Shown here: in pieces, positions 1-11,539 of the stretch | Numbering within the stretch: the first letter of the stretch is position 1 | How the letters are laid out: the number at the start of each line of letters is the position of its first letter | From: Lantana camara | Lineage: Eukaryota > Streptophyta > Magnoliopsida > Lamiales > Verbenaceae | Length of the DNA stretch: 64,000 nt | Assembly: GCA_037501455.1 (NCBI GenBank) | Contig: CM074863.1 | Span: 59,811,501-59,875,500, forward strand | Direction of reading: 5' to 3' | Made by a program: the position numbers and the translations under genes | Notes under the pieces: generated by a model | The model's database searches: none | Seen by the model: the letters and a program-made list of their open reading frames with translations, nothing else | What the model was told of the DNA's origin: nothing

Positions 1-295
1 AGTGTCGTTTAGATAGTTGGTTTAGAATTTATGAGTTTTGGAATTTCTCCTTCGTGGGAAACTGAGTATGTATATTCTATGCACCTATACTTAATACAGT
101 TGTCGTTTGTAGTTTGTCGTTTGCGTCCGCCTTATCGGCCTTGTAAGACTTATGTGTTTGAGTACTATTCTTTTACGCTTCCACTATGCTAGCTTTTGTC
201 TATTTGTTCGCCGTTCGCTGGGAGAGATCTCGAGTGGAGGCCCAAAGCTAACACTTGGGGTATTTCTCAGTGCGGGATGTGGCAAGGGCGTCACA
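1..295 (+). mobile_element. 3' end of a plus-strand gypsy LTR
   Basis: The segment ends GTGCGGGATGTGGC...GGGCGTCACA, the same terminal pattern as the LTR of element C further right (ending at 30213). No primer-binding site follows; R1 LTR sequence resumes at once, so this is a solo LTR or the 3' LTR of an element whose remainder lies left of the window. The five bases after it, TGATT, would be the target-site duplication, but the partner copy is outside the window. Confidence 0.7.
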
Positions 296-2232
296 TGATT
301 CCAGTTGAAAACAATTTAACCCTCACCTATACCGGTAGTCAGACATGGTAATGTGGATTCCAGTGCTCCTGAAAGTATTAACTACTATAGGCTTAGAACT
401 AGGTTCCTTATATTAATCAAATAAACACATAAAACACATAATGTTCACGCATAAAAGGATTACATCAAGTAAACACATAAACTATATCATGTTAGAGAAT
501 TCCCGGTAGACTCTAATTTTAACCGTTTAAGGGAAATTAAGTAATTAATCAGGTTTCATGAATTCTTTAACCACTTAAACAATTATTAATCAAATTATAA
601 TCTTAATTATAACATTAGAAATGGAATTTAGAATTTAATTTGACAATGTAGGTTATATTTTGAAAATAATTCACAATTTACCGTTTTTTTAAAAATTTGG
701 AGAAACTCTTTATTTAAAAAATTCCAAAACTAATTTTATAATTATTTTAATAATATTTTCGAAATTATTTGTATATGTGTTGACCAAAAAGTCAAAATTA
801 CTATTTAAAACATTTACTATTCAATTTCTTATGAATTAAACACTTTATAACACAAAATTGAACACACACACTCACACACTATCACACGTGCACTTAAAAT
901 TGTTCAAGAACAACATGAACATGTTCTTGAGCCTATTTGAATATTCAAAAAAGGTATGTAACACACTTGATCATATTCATATTTATAACATAAAATTTGA
1001 AGCATAATATAGCAAAATATATAAATTCTCTATGAAAAATTATTCTAGGCATGAATTTAATCAAACAAGATGATAATTATTTAAACACATATTCATATCA
1101 TAACTCATGCATTTAATTAAATAAAATTCACATATATTATTATATTTTCCCTAAACTAGCATAAATAGCATATATTTCATAAAATAAATTCCTAAAGCAT
1201 AATTTAATTAAATCTAAGCATGTTACTATTATTATCATACTAAGAACATAATATAATGCATGAAATAATAAAAGAACAAGACTCATACCTTAGATAAGAG
1301 AGGAGTGGCCAAACTAGGGAGAGAAAGTGAGTGATTTTGGTGTAGTTTCGGAAATGAGCTTGGAGGGGTATTTATACTTGGGATTTAGGGGCTTACCTTG
1401 CAATTTCTAAGAGTTTAGGGGAGATGTGGAAGCTTCATATCCTAGACAAATGCTTGGTTGCTACTTAGGTAATGTGGATGAATTATATTTTAGACATATG
1501 CTTGGTAATTAGATAGGAAATGTGGGGAAAATATGTCCACTTATTAAAACTTTCTAGAAGGTCTAAAAATAAATATAAAATGGTATAAAATTTATTCAAG
1601 AGTCGAGAAGTGAAAACTTGATGTAGTAAATTAATGAAAGAACGAGTGAAAAATAAGCTTCGTTTTGATTATAAATGTGGAATATTTAGAGTTTTCGTTT
1701 ATAAATTATGAATATTAAAGATGATGAAAATCATAAGAAAATTATATAAACGAAGCTATGACGAAGTCTAAAGGTTGTAAAAATTATCATATTTTAGAGA
1801 AAAATTCAAGAAACGTTTTAAGTAAAATTTCGAATATTGAATGAAAGCTAATTGTTTAAAATAAAATGACAATTTTTAGAAAGGAAAATATTTATAAAAT
1901 ATGCTATGGGTGGAATCGAGTTTTGGTAAATGCATGAAAATCCACAAAATAATTCAAGGATCGTTTTGGTTATAATATTGAATATCGAAAGGTAGATGAG
2001 TAAAGAGTTATTTACGATCGAACTATAAGCTAGGGTTTTGCCGATTTTTGATGCTACTAGAGTTAGGATGGGAATTATGGTTAACGGAGAGTGTCAAGAT
2101 CCTCGAAATAATGTGAGAATTCTTTTAGTCACAATATTGGATAGTAAAATTACTTTCGGGAATGTAGGAAAATTCGAGGGTTGTAGGGGTATTTTCGTAA
2201 TTTCCAACTTGCCCCTGTTTCGGGCTGTTACA
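296..2232 (-). mobile_element. R1 3' LTR, truncated
   Basis: Minus-strand LTR beginning TGTAACAGCCCG at 2232, directly after a polypurine tract. It matches 4178-4930 joined to 8773-9958, i.e. the neighbouring complete R1 LTR with its nested insertion removed. Its 3' end is cut by the plus-strand LTR ending at 295. It holds a clear TATA box and a 9 bp inverted repeat (TCAAGAACA at 904-912, partner ending at 930). No coding capacity. Confidence 0.85.
1369..1376 (-). promoter_or_regulatory. TATA box of R1 LTR
   Basis: On the minus strand this reads TATAAATA, 857 bp into the LTR and followed downstream by the pyrimidine-rich start of a presumed transcript. The same octamer sits at 9100-9107 in the middle R1 LTR. 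It marks the probable U3/R boundary. Confidence 0.6.
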
Positions 2233-2247
2233 ATCCTTCCCCTTTAA
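2233..2247 (-). other. R1 polypurine tract, copy 1
   Basis: Minus strand reads AAAGGGGAAGGAT immediately before the LTR start TGTAACAGCCCG. This is the usual plus-strand priming site of an LTR element and fixes the boundary at 2232. Confidence 0.85.
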
Positions 2248-3009
2248 AAAGAATTTGTCCTCAGATTCTCCTCATGTTTCCTAATAACTTTAAGTAATGT
2301 TGGTATCCTCCATTCATGATAAGACATGTTTCCAAAGGAGGACTTACTTTAAACACATAAGGTAATTGTTCATGTAAGAAATTTAAATGCGCACATAAGT
2401 GATGCAATGAATGCATGGCGTCAGGATCAGTAACTGGCGTGTTTAGAATGCATACCTTTAACAAGTTTGGGGATGATAATTTTAAACTGCAACCACCCTT
2501 ATAGAGATAATATAATGCATGGTAGTTGAGAATGATGTGCAGATGATCACAAAATTAAAATTTCCAAGTAACAGCAATTAACAGACACAACATCCTTAGC
2601 GAAGATAAAGCATATATAAAGGCACAGGAAATTAATAAGTTAGTTTTCAGTCCTACTGGTATCTTGAAGCAATTCTAATAACTTAAGATTTAAACGAATT
2701 AGAAAGTATAAGTGAAGTGCTTCCATGAGTTAGGAATACTAGTATGATGAAGGAGATGTAGATCTTGTAACCGAATCTACCAAGAATTTGGTAATTTTGA
2801 AGTGTACTGAAGGATTTGATAAAACTCGGGATTTTGGTGTGGATTAAGACTGTATGCTCGCCTTGATCGAGGAAGGGTTTAGTACTACAATTGTAACAAA
2901 TCACATGTTGGTCGGTCGCCCCAACAGTGATTGATCACAATTTAAGCACTAAAGACACGAGAGTACATATGAGACTCTATGAATGATGAACCCCATATTT
3001 TCGCAACCT
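2248..3009 (-). mobile_element. R1 interior, copy 1 (non-coding)
   Basis: The whole stretch between PBS and PPT of R1 is only about 797 bp, far too short for gag-pol (normally 4-5 kb). No gag, protease, RT or integrase motif was found. Open frames of 67 and 73 codons recur in copy 2, but only because the two copies are nearly identical, so that is not evidence of coding. R1 is a non-autonomous element whose LTR is about four times longer than its interior. Confidence 0.8.
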
Positions 3010-3022
3010 GGCTGTGATACCA
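3010..3022 (-). other. R1 primer-binding site, copy 1
   Basis: Minus strand reads TGGTATCACAGCC, seven bases after the LTR end at 3030. It resembles the initiator-Met PBS TGGTATCAGAGC seen in elements C, D and A, with one change (G to C). Confidence 0.85.
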
Positions 3023-3029
3023 CTTTAAT

Positions 3030-4930
3030 TGTAGCGCCTCCCCAACACTACAACCCCGCACCGCAATACTCCCTGAGTGGAGGTTAGACCCAACATTCAG
3101 GAAATACTACGGCGAACGGTCAGGATAATATATGAATGGAGTATGTGATACAGTGCAGCGGAAGATAAAGAGATTCAACTTTACCTATGAACGGGGAGGA
3201 TAACGTACAATGAGCAAGGATTATCATTATTGATCAAAGTAGTTCGCAAAAGAGTACAACAGGTTGACATGCAAGGACAAAGTATGAGATAGTTTGTTTC
3301 TGCAGAGAGTAGGCTCAAGACAGTGTACTCTTAGGATCGGATCCAACCTACGGTTGTAGTGCTTCAAGATACCTATAGTTGTCGTTCATTGATTCCTGAA
3401 ATCATGCATTTTAAAAATAGGCGAGAGGGTTAGTCAAAGTGACTAAGTGAAGGGGGTATAATAACTTATTGATATATGTATATATATATATATATATATG
3501 TATATGATCAAGAAGATCTTGATCTGAAATATTAACAATAGGATATAACAAATAGAAAACGGCTCATAATAATTGTAAAACAGGGATAGGGGTAGTTTGG
3601 AATATTTGTAGAAATATGAACAGTTTATAACAAGAACATTAATGCCTGCAAGCTAGGCCTTTCCATCCATAACTCCTTGAATAATTGGTAAAATAGTATC
3701 GGGCTGATCAGGCTCCGATACTTCAATAAAACCAAGAATATTAACTCCACTACTCCTTGATGTCAATAGGGAATCAAACCCTAGAGACCACGAACTAGAT
3801 TCGGGAGGCAGCTATCTCTCCCTCATCCCTTGGCGTGGAGTAACTAACCTCCAGTTAAACCACTACCAAGAGGTGGTGGCGGTCCGTATCACCAACAATA
3901 CCCTCGGCCCGATACCTTCCGGGTAATTGCTCGACACGGTTACACGCCGGGGCCCATAACATGAATCAAGAACAATATTTTGCTTTCATAACCCGGAATC
4001 AATGTTTTGATAAAATGGACTTGAAATATATAATGTTCTAGTAAAACGTTGATTCCGACATGAAAGTATTTTTCCTTAATAGGGACATTGTAGTACAATA
4101 ATATGTATATAGGGCAGTAAATCAATATGATGGGTAGGCTTGAAAATAGTTTTTATATAGATACATATGTATAGGCATGATTCCAGTTGAAAACAATTTA
4201 ACCCTCACCTATACCGGTAGTCAGACATGGTAATGTGGATTCCAGTGCTCCTGAAAGAGTATTAACTACTATAGGCTTAGAACTAGGTTCCTTATATTAA
4301 TCAAATAAGCACATAAAACACATAATGTTCACGCATAAAAGGATTACATCAAGTAAACACATAAACTATATTATGTTAGAGAATTCCCGGTAGACTCTAA
4401 TTTTAACCGTTTAAGGTAAATTAAGTAATCAATCAGATTTCATGAATTCTTTAACCACTTAAACATTTATTAATCACATTATAATCTTAATTATAACATT
4501 AGAAATGGAATTTAGAATTTAATTTGACAATGTAGGTTATATTTTGAAAATAATTCACAATTTACCGTTTTTTGGAAAATTCGGATAAAATCTTTATTTA
4601 AAAAATTCCAAAACTAATTTTATAATTATTTTAATAATATTTTCGAAATTACTTGTATATGTGTTGACCAAAAAGTCAAAATTACTATTTAAAACATTTA
4701 CTATTCAATTTCTTATGAATTAAACACTTTATAACACAAAATCGAACACACACACTCACACACTATCACACGTGCACTTAAAATTGTTCAAGAACAACAT
4801 GAACATGTTCTTGAGCCCATTTGAATATTCAAAGAAGGTATGTAAAACAATTGATCATATTCATATTTATAACATAAAATTTGAAGCATAATATAGCAAA
4901 ATATATGAATTCTCTATGAAAAATTATTCT
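3030..4930 (-). mobile_element. R1 middle LTR, 3' part
   Basis: Minus-strand LTR ending GGGGAGGCGCTACA at 3030. With 8773-9958 it forms one R1 LTR of about 3.08 kb, interrupted by the solo LTR 4931-8772. It serves as 5' LTR for copy 1 (interior 2233-3029) and 3' LTR for copy 2 (interior 9959-10755). It contains a (TA)n run near 3476-3500, the donor-like AGGTGAGG at 4203-4210 and the inverted repeat at 4788-4814. Confidence 0.85.
4926..4930. repeat. Target-site duplication, left copy
   Basis: ATTCT, repeated at 8773-8777. The uninterrupted R1 LTR to the left has a single copy at the corresponding site. Confidence 0.9.
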
Positions 4931-6719
4931 TGTAGCACCCCCCACGGGAGGCACCACATCCCCCGCACTACGGCTCAACACGAGTAACGAAATGGGAAGT
5001 CCGTACCCGTATCCAACCATAGCGAACGGGAGACAAACAAAAGCACCTTCCTAAGCTAGGCGGAACTTAGACCCTCCACATACTAACCAATCAATAAAAT
5101 ATATGCATCGGAAACTAAAATTCAAACAACCAAACCATAAGCAGACTTGGGCTCTTCGGGCCTCTTTTAACTTATAATCAAAGCCAACAAAAGCAATTCG
5201 ATGACAAATACATAAGATTCAAGTTCAATATTGTGGAGTTAGATCATACATAACTGAGATACATAAGTGAGTGTAAAGACTCTTCTAACTTAACTTAACT
5301 AACTCAAAGACTCAACACACTCCGCCTAGCTCGAGACTCCAAAGCCAAACCTGCGCACTGAAAGGTTGGGGAGGGAGAGGGTCAGTCTCTAGAAGACTGA
5401 GTGAGCAGGAGCGATATACATATATATAGAAACATGCGCATGCAAGTCATAATTCCCGAGCAATGTTTTATTTGAAATTAGTTCCCAAAAAGGACAAGAG
5501 AATGATTAATCAATGCTCGGATTTTATGACTAATCATATGAATTCATTACGTTCATAAATCATACGTAAACATAAGGCTCGGCAAGTGAGCGTGCATCAT
5601 CTCCAACCAAACTCCGACCGTGTACGACACATATCAATAATATGTTAAGTAGGTGATCATGTAATTCGTCATAATACACACAAATCATATATCATATCCT
5701 AAACATATTCGTTTGGGCAATCCGTGTCCCGGCCTTCCCGCACGGTGCCTATCAATCATAACATAATCATAATCATAATCATAAATAAGTTCCAACCTTC
5801 TTCCTCCGGGTGGTGGACGGGTTTGCAAGGCCGACCACCCAATCATATCAATGCGGCTATGAGGTTCATGAGGCCTCAAAGCCCGGTTAGTGTTTCCCCG
5901 TCAAAAACTCCTTGACGAAGTCCGTTTCGCCGTAATTGGTTGGAACTAGTATATGGGATCCCCGTCAGCCCTTGCTTCCTCGGTTAGCCACATATACTAA
6001 GTCCCGGGGCCCGTACAATCATAAATCACAAATGTGTCTCGCCAAACATATCAATTCTTAAGAACGTAACATATTTCATAATTCATTTGAAAAGGGTTTA
6101 CTTGATCAATATTTACTCGATGACTTTACTTTAAAAGTAACATATATATAATCATAAGGTTTTGGCCAAAGCTTTTCACATAAGGGTTGTAGGGTTTGCT
6201 ACATAGCTAAAACAAAAACACCCTCACCTGAACCGTGACGATACAAGGATACGAGTACCAAGTGCCTGAACGATCAAGATCTCTCCACCCTGGAGATAAC
6301 TGTACAAAAGACAACATGACGTGTTCGTGAGACTCGAGACTCCAACGAACCATATAAGACACACGGCATGCCATGAACATGATATGAACGCTTAACAGAT
6401 GATATTATATCATAAAATGTTCATGTGCACTATTAAGGAATTTAAAGCACATAATCAAACCATTCGTTCAAACATTTCATTTAAATTCATAAATTCATAT
6501 TTCATATCAATTAATCTAAATTTCATTTAATAACCATAACACACAATATTCATATTAACAATTAGGAATAAAATAAATAAAACGTTCAAACAATAGTCGG
6601 TAATTTAAATACACGAAATAGAGATCAATTAATTTCAAGAATTGAATTAAATCAAATAATATTTAAAATATATAATAAATATATATAATATAATAATAAA
6701 CATATAATAATTATGTAAT

Positions 6720-6721
<2 letters not shown>

Positions 6722-6750
<29 letters not shown>

Positions 6751-6927
6751 TGAACACATGCATGCAAAAGTTATATTTATTTTTACATATATACTACCTA
6801 TATATATACCCATGCATGCATCTAACATCACAAAAGCCATGCATGCACAAACACACACACAGTACGTATATATATATACACACACAGCAACAATGCATGC
6901 AAAATATTCAAATTTCAAACACATTCA

Positions 6928-6966
<39 letters not shown>

Positions 6967-7100
6967 CTATGCACGTACACACACACACCCATCCATGCAT
7001 GCACACACTACAACATATATATATATATAGTACACTTCTCTGCATAAATTAGGAGTAGCAACAACAGCATACACACACACACTGCACAAGCATATAAATA
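6722..7100. repeat. Microsatellite tract in solo LTR
   Basis: Alternating (AT)n runs (about 6722-6751, 6933-6963, 7013-7030), (AC)n runs and many CATGCATG palindromes. Open frames here are repeats read as protein (Tyr-Ile and Thr-His runs), not genes. Confidence 0.9.
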
Positions 7101-7145
7101 TACAGCAGTCCAGAAAACACAGGCAAGAAATCGGGAAAAACGGGG

Positions 7146-7269
7146 TGACACCCCCGTGTCACCTCACAAGCCCAGACCGAGACACCCCCGTGTCTCGGTA
7201 CAGCAACTCAGGCCAAGAATGCACCTCCCTTCCTCGCTGGAACGAACAAAACGACACCCCCGTGTTTCG
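7146..7269 (-). repeat. Hairpin cluster in solo LTR
   Basis: Three hairpins: TGACAC-CCCC-GTGTCA (7146-7161), a perfect 10 bp stem ACCGAGACAC/GTGTCTCGGT around CCCC (7176-7199), and an imperfect one with core ACAC-CCCC-GTGT (7252-7269). In LTR sense the loop reads GGGG. Function unknown. Confidence 0.75.
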
Positions 7270-8772
7270 CCTGGAACAGTTACAGAAGCTGCGCAAGAAT
7301 GAACGAAACAGGGGAGGAAAAAACAAGGAAAGGAGCAGGCCAAACAAACACATGATTTGCAAACAATTCAAGCCAACAACTAAGGTGAGAAGAGGTTCCA
7401 ATTGCACAAGAACAGACCTGGAAATAACCTCAAACATGCAGCAAAACTGAGAAGGAAAAGGCAGCAGTTTCATGCGGGAAAAACAGGGGATAAACTGGAA
7501 AAGAACAGAGCAACCAATTCATGATCAACCAACCATCAACACAGCTGCAATTAAGATGAAAATGAATAACATTTAACACCAATACAAGTTCCAAAAGCTA
7601 GCAGCAAACCGGTACGTGAAGGGAGTGAAGATCAGTTCAAAAATTCATTCAAATGCTATAAACCTAACTATTCAAACACATGTTCCAAAACCCCATGAAA
7701 TCTGAATCAAAATCAGGGATGAGAGGATGAAAATAACCATAGATGCATGTACAACATAATCCTAACTCACCTTGTTGATTGGATGAAAGATGATTGAGAT
7801 TTGAGCTCTAAAATCCCAAAAATTGAACAGTTGCGGGAAAAACTGGATTGCAGAGGCTTTGGATAAGTTTTCTGGTTTGTGGGAGGGTTAGATCGAGATG
7901 GGGTAGGTAAGGGCTGATAGAGGGTTGAACTAGGGTTAAAAGGCCACCAACCATAGTTAATTTGGTTAAGTTTTGATTAAGTTATGGTCATTTTAGTGAA
8001 AGGTGGTCCAATTGATGTCGTTTCGTTTTTCGGATGGATTTCGGAGGTTCAAATGATTTTGGAAAATATATGGCTTAGTTTACTAAACCCAAATTTTCGT
8101 TACGAGTTCAGCGGAGTTGACGGAACTCGAATCCGAGTTCCCGAGCTCAAGATATTAAATTCGGAACCAAGGGTACGCTAAATGCTCTTTAGCCCCCGAT
8201 TTGGTTCCACGATACAAAATAAATTCGTTAACATAGCAAATGAATTCGAAAACATAAACCGATCATATAGGCATGTTCATAACATATATATTTACGACAT
8301 ACTACAATTTCACGGCAATTCGATATCATATCATATAAGAATGACGCACCAAGTAAGTAACCATACACATTTTCATTAAGGTTCATGCATAAATAAAATT
8401 ACACCAAATAACTTAAATTAAATATTAAATAAAATAAATTAAAGTTAACGTATATATTTGAATAAATTAATTAATATGGTTAAACATAATTAATTAGCAT
8501 AATGCTTAATTAACAACATAATTAACATTAATCATTAACTATCAATAATTAAAGAATTATATATATATATATTTATATTCATACTTAATACACGAAATAT
8601 TTAAAATAATATTGAATTAAAATAAAATATAATAAAATAAAATTATAACGATTTATAATAAAATTAAATATGAAACACGTAAAAACAATTAATCACATAA
8701 TTAAATAATTAAATTGCGCAATTTAGAAACAAATATGACATATTAATAAAATTGAAAAACCGGGGCGTTACA

Positions 8773-9958
8773 ATTCTAGGCATGAATTTAATCAAACAAG
8801 ATGATAATTATTTAAACACATATTCATATCATAACTCATGCATTTAATTAAATAAAATTCACATATATTATTATATTTTCCCTAAACTAGCATAAATAGC
8901 ATATATTTCATAAAATAAATTCCTAAAGCATAATTTAATTAAATCTAAGCATGTTACTATTATTATCATACTAAGAACATAATATAATGCATGAAATAAT
9001 AAAAGAACAAGACTCATACCTTAGATAAGAGAGGAGTGGCCGAACTAGGGAGAGAAAGTGAGTGATTTTGGTGTAGTTTCGGAAATGAGCTTGGAGGGGT
9101 ATTTATACTTGGGATTTAGGGGCTTACCTTGCAATTTCTAAGAGTTTAGGGGAGATGTGGAAGCTTCATATCCTAGACAAATGCTTGGTTGCTACTTAGG
9201 TAATGTGGATGAATTATATTTTAGACATATGCTTGGTAATTAGATAGGAAATGTGGGGAAAATATGTCCACTTATTAAAACTTTCTAGAAGGTCTAAAAA
9301 TAAATATAAAATGGTATAAAATTTATTCAAGAGTCGAGAAGTGAAAACTTGATGTAGTAAATTAATGAAAGAACGAGTGAAAAATAAGCTTCGTTTTGAT
9401 TATAAATGTGGAATATTTAGAGTTTTCGTTTATAAATTATGAATATTAAAGATGATGAAAATCATAAGAAAATTATATAAACGAAGCTATGACGAAGTCT
9501 AAAGGTTGTAAAAATTATCATATTTTAGAGAAAAATTCAAGAAACGTTTTAAGTAAAATTTCGAATATTGAATGAAAGCTAATTGTTTAAAATAAAATGA
9601 CAATTTTTAGAAAGGAAAATATTTATAAAATATGCTATGGGTGGAATCGAGTTTTGGTAAATGCATGAAAATTCACAAAATAATTCAAGGATCGTTTTGG
9701 TTATAATATTGAATATCGAAAAGTAGATGAGTAAAGAGTTATTTACGATCGAACTATAAGCTAGGGCCGATTTTTGATGCTACTAGAGTTAGGATGGGAA
9801 TTATGGTTCACGGAGAGTGTCAAGATCCTCGAAATAATGTGAGAATTCTTTTGGTCACAATATTGGATAGTAAAATTACTTTCGGGAATGTAGGAAAATT
9901 CGAGGGTTATAGGGGTATTTTCGTAATTTCCAACTTGCCCCTGTTTCGGGCTGTTACA
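8773..9958 (-). mobile_element. R1 middle LTR, 5' part
   Basis: Continuation of the R1 LTR after the nested solo LTR. It starts on the minus strand at 9958 with TGTAACAGCCCG and contains the TATA box (9100-9107). Nearly identical to 1044-2232. Confidence 0.85.
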
Positions 9959-10755
9959 ATCCTTCCCCCTTAAAAAGAATCTGTCCTCAGATTCTCCTCA
10001 TGTTTCATAATAACTTTAAGTAATGTTGGTATCCTCCATTCATGATAAGACAGGTTTCCAAAGGAGGACTTACTTTAAACACATAAGGTAATTGTTCATG
10101 TAAGAAATTTAAATGCGCACATAAGTGATGCAATGAATGCATGGCGCCAGGATCAGTAACTGGCGTGTTTAGAATGCATACCTTTAACAACTTTGGGGAT
10201 GACAATTTTAAACTGCAACCACCCTTATAGAGATAATATAATGCATGGTAGTTGAGAATGATGTGCAGATGATCACAAAATTAAAATTTCCAAGTAATAG
10301 CAATTAACAGACACAAAATCCTTAGCGAAGATAAAGCATATATAAAGGCACAGGAAATTAATAAGTTAGTTTTCGGTCCTACTGGTATCTTGAAGCAATT
10401 GTAATAACTTAAGATTTGAACGAATTAGAGAGTATAAGTGAAGTGCTTCCATGAGTTAGGAATACTAGTATGATGAAGGAGATGTAGATCTTGTAACCGA
10501 ATCTACCAAGAATTTGGCAATTTTGAAGTGTACTGAAGGATTTGATAAAACTCGGGATTTTGGTGAGGATTAAGACTGTATGCTTGCCTTGATCGAGGAA
10601 GGGTTTAGTACTACAATTGTAACAAATCACATGCTGGTCGGCCGCCGCAACAGTGATTGATCACAATTTAAGCACTAAAGACAAGAGAGTACATATGAGA
10701 GTCTATGAATGATGAACCCCAGATTTTCGCAACCTGGCTGTGATACCACTTTCAT
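9959..10755 (-). mobile_element. R1 interior, copy 2, with PPT and PBS
   Basis: Second copy of the 797 bp interior: PPT at 9959-9975 (minus: AAGGGGGAAGGAT), PBS at 10736-10748 (TGGTATCACAGCC). Differs from copy 1 by scattered single bases. No coding domain recognised. Confidence 0.85.
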
Positions 10756-11539
10756 TGTTGCGCCTCCCCAACACTACAACCCCGCACCGCAATACTCCCT
10801 GAGTGGAGGTTAGACCCAACATTCAGGAAATACTACGGCGAACGGTCAGGATAATATATGAATGGAGTATGTGATACAGTGCAGCGGAAGATAAAGAGAT
10901 TCAACTTTACCTATGAACGGGGAGGATAACGTACAATGAGCAAGGATTATCATTATTGATCAAAGTAGTTTGCAAAAGAGTACAACAGGTTGACATGCAA
11001 GGACAAAGTATGAGATAGTTTGTTTCTGCAGAGAGTAGGCTCAAGACAGTGTACTCTTAGGATCGGATCCAACCTATGGTTGTAGTGCTTCAAGATACCT
11101 CTAGTTGTCGTTCATTGATTCCTGAAATCATGCATTTCAAAAATAGGCGAGAGGGTTAGTCAAAGTGACTAAGTGAAGGGGGGTATAATAACTTATTGAT
11201 ATATGTATATATATATATATATATATATGTATATGATCAAGAAGATCTTGATCTGAAATATTAACAATAGGATATAACAAATAGGAAACGGTTCATAATA
11301 ATTGTAAAACAGGGATAGGGGTAGTTTGGAATATTTGTAGAAATATGAACCGTTTGTAACAAGAACATTAATGCCCGCAAGCTAGGCCTTTCCATCCATA
11401 ACTCCTTGAATAATTGGTAAAATAGTAACGGGCTGATCAGGCTCCGATACTTCAATAAAACCAAGAATATTAACTCCACTACTCCTTGATGTCAATAGGG
11501 AATCAAACCCTAGAGACTGCGAACTAGATTCGGGAGGCA
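10756..11539 (-). mobile_element. R1 5' LTR of copy 2, truncated
   Basis: Matches 3030 to about 3809. The match ends abruptly at 11539 inside CGGGAGGCA, where CRM-like pol sequence begins. The LTR has lost its U3 and promoter. Confidence 0.85.

Larger units (their letters stand above)
4931..8772 (-). mobile_element. 3.84 kb solo LTR inside the R1 LTR
   Basis: Minus-strand LTR with ends TGTAACGCCCCGG (8772) and CACGGGGGGTGCTACA (4931), i.e. TG...CA termini. It is flanked by a perfect 5 bp duplication ATTCT (4926-4930 and 8773-8777), and the empty site is visible near position 1046. No PBS, PPT or coding domain lies inside, so it is a solo LTR left by recombination. It carries a hairpin cluster (7146-7269), AT/ACAC/CATGCATG microsatellites (6722-7100), a donor-like AGGTGAGG at 6222-6229 and a GGAACCAA/TTGGTTCC inverted repeat (8162-8208). 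Confidence 0.9.

Noticed and set aside
2683..2904. Conserved 73-codon frame in both R1 interiors
   Set aside because: The two interiors are tandem duplicates, so the shared frame is not evidence of selection, and no domain is visible.
6652..7052. Open frames of 90-101 codons
   Set aside because: They are translations of AT, AC and CATGCATG microsatellites, open on both strands, with no domain.
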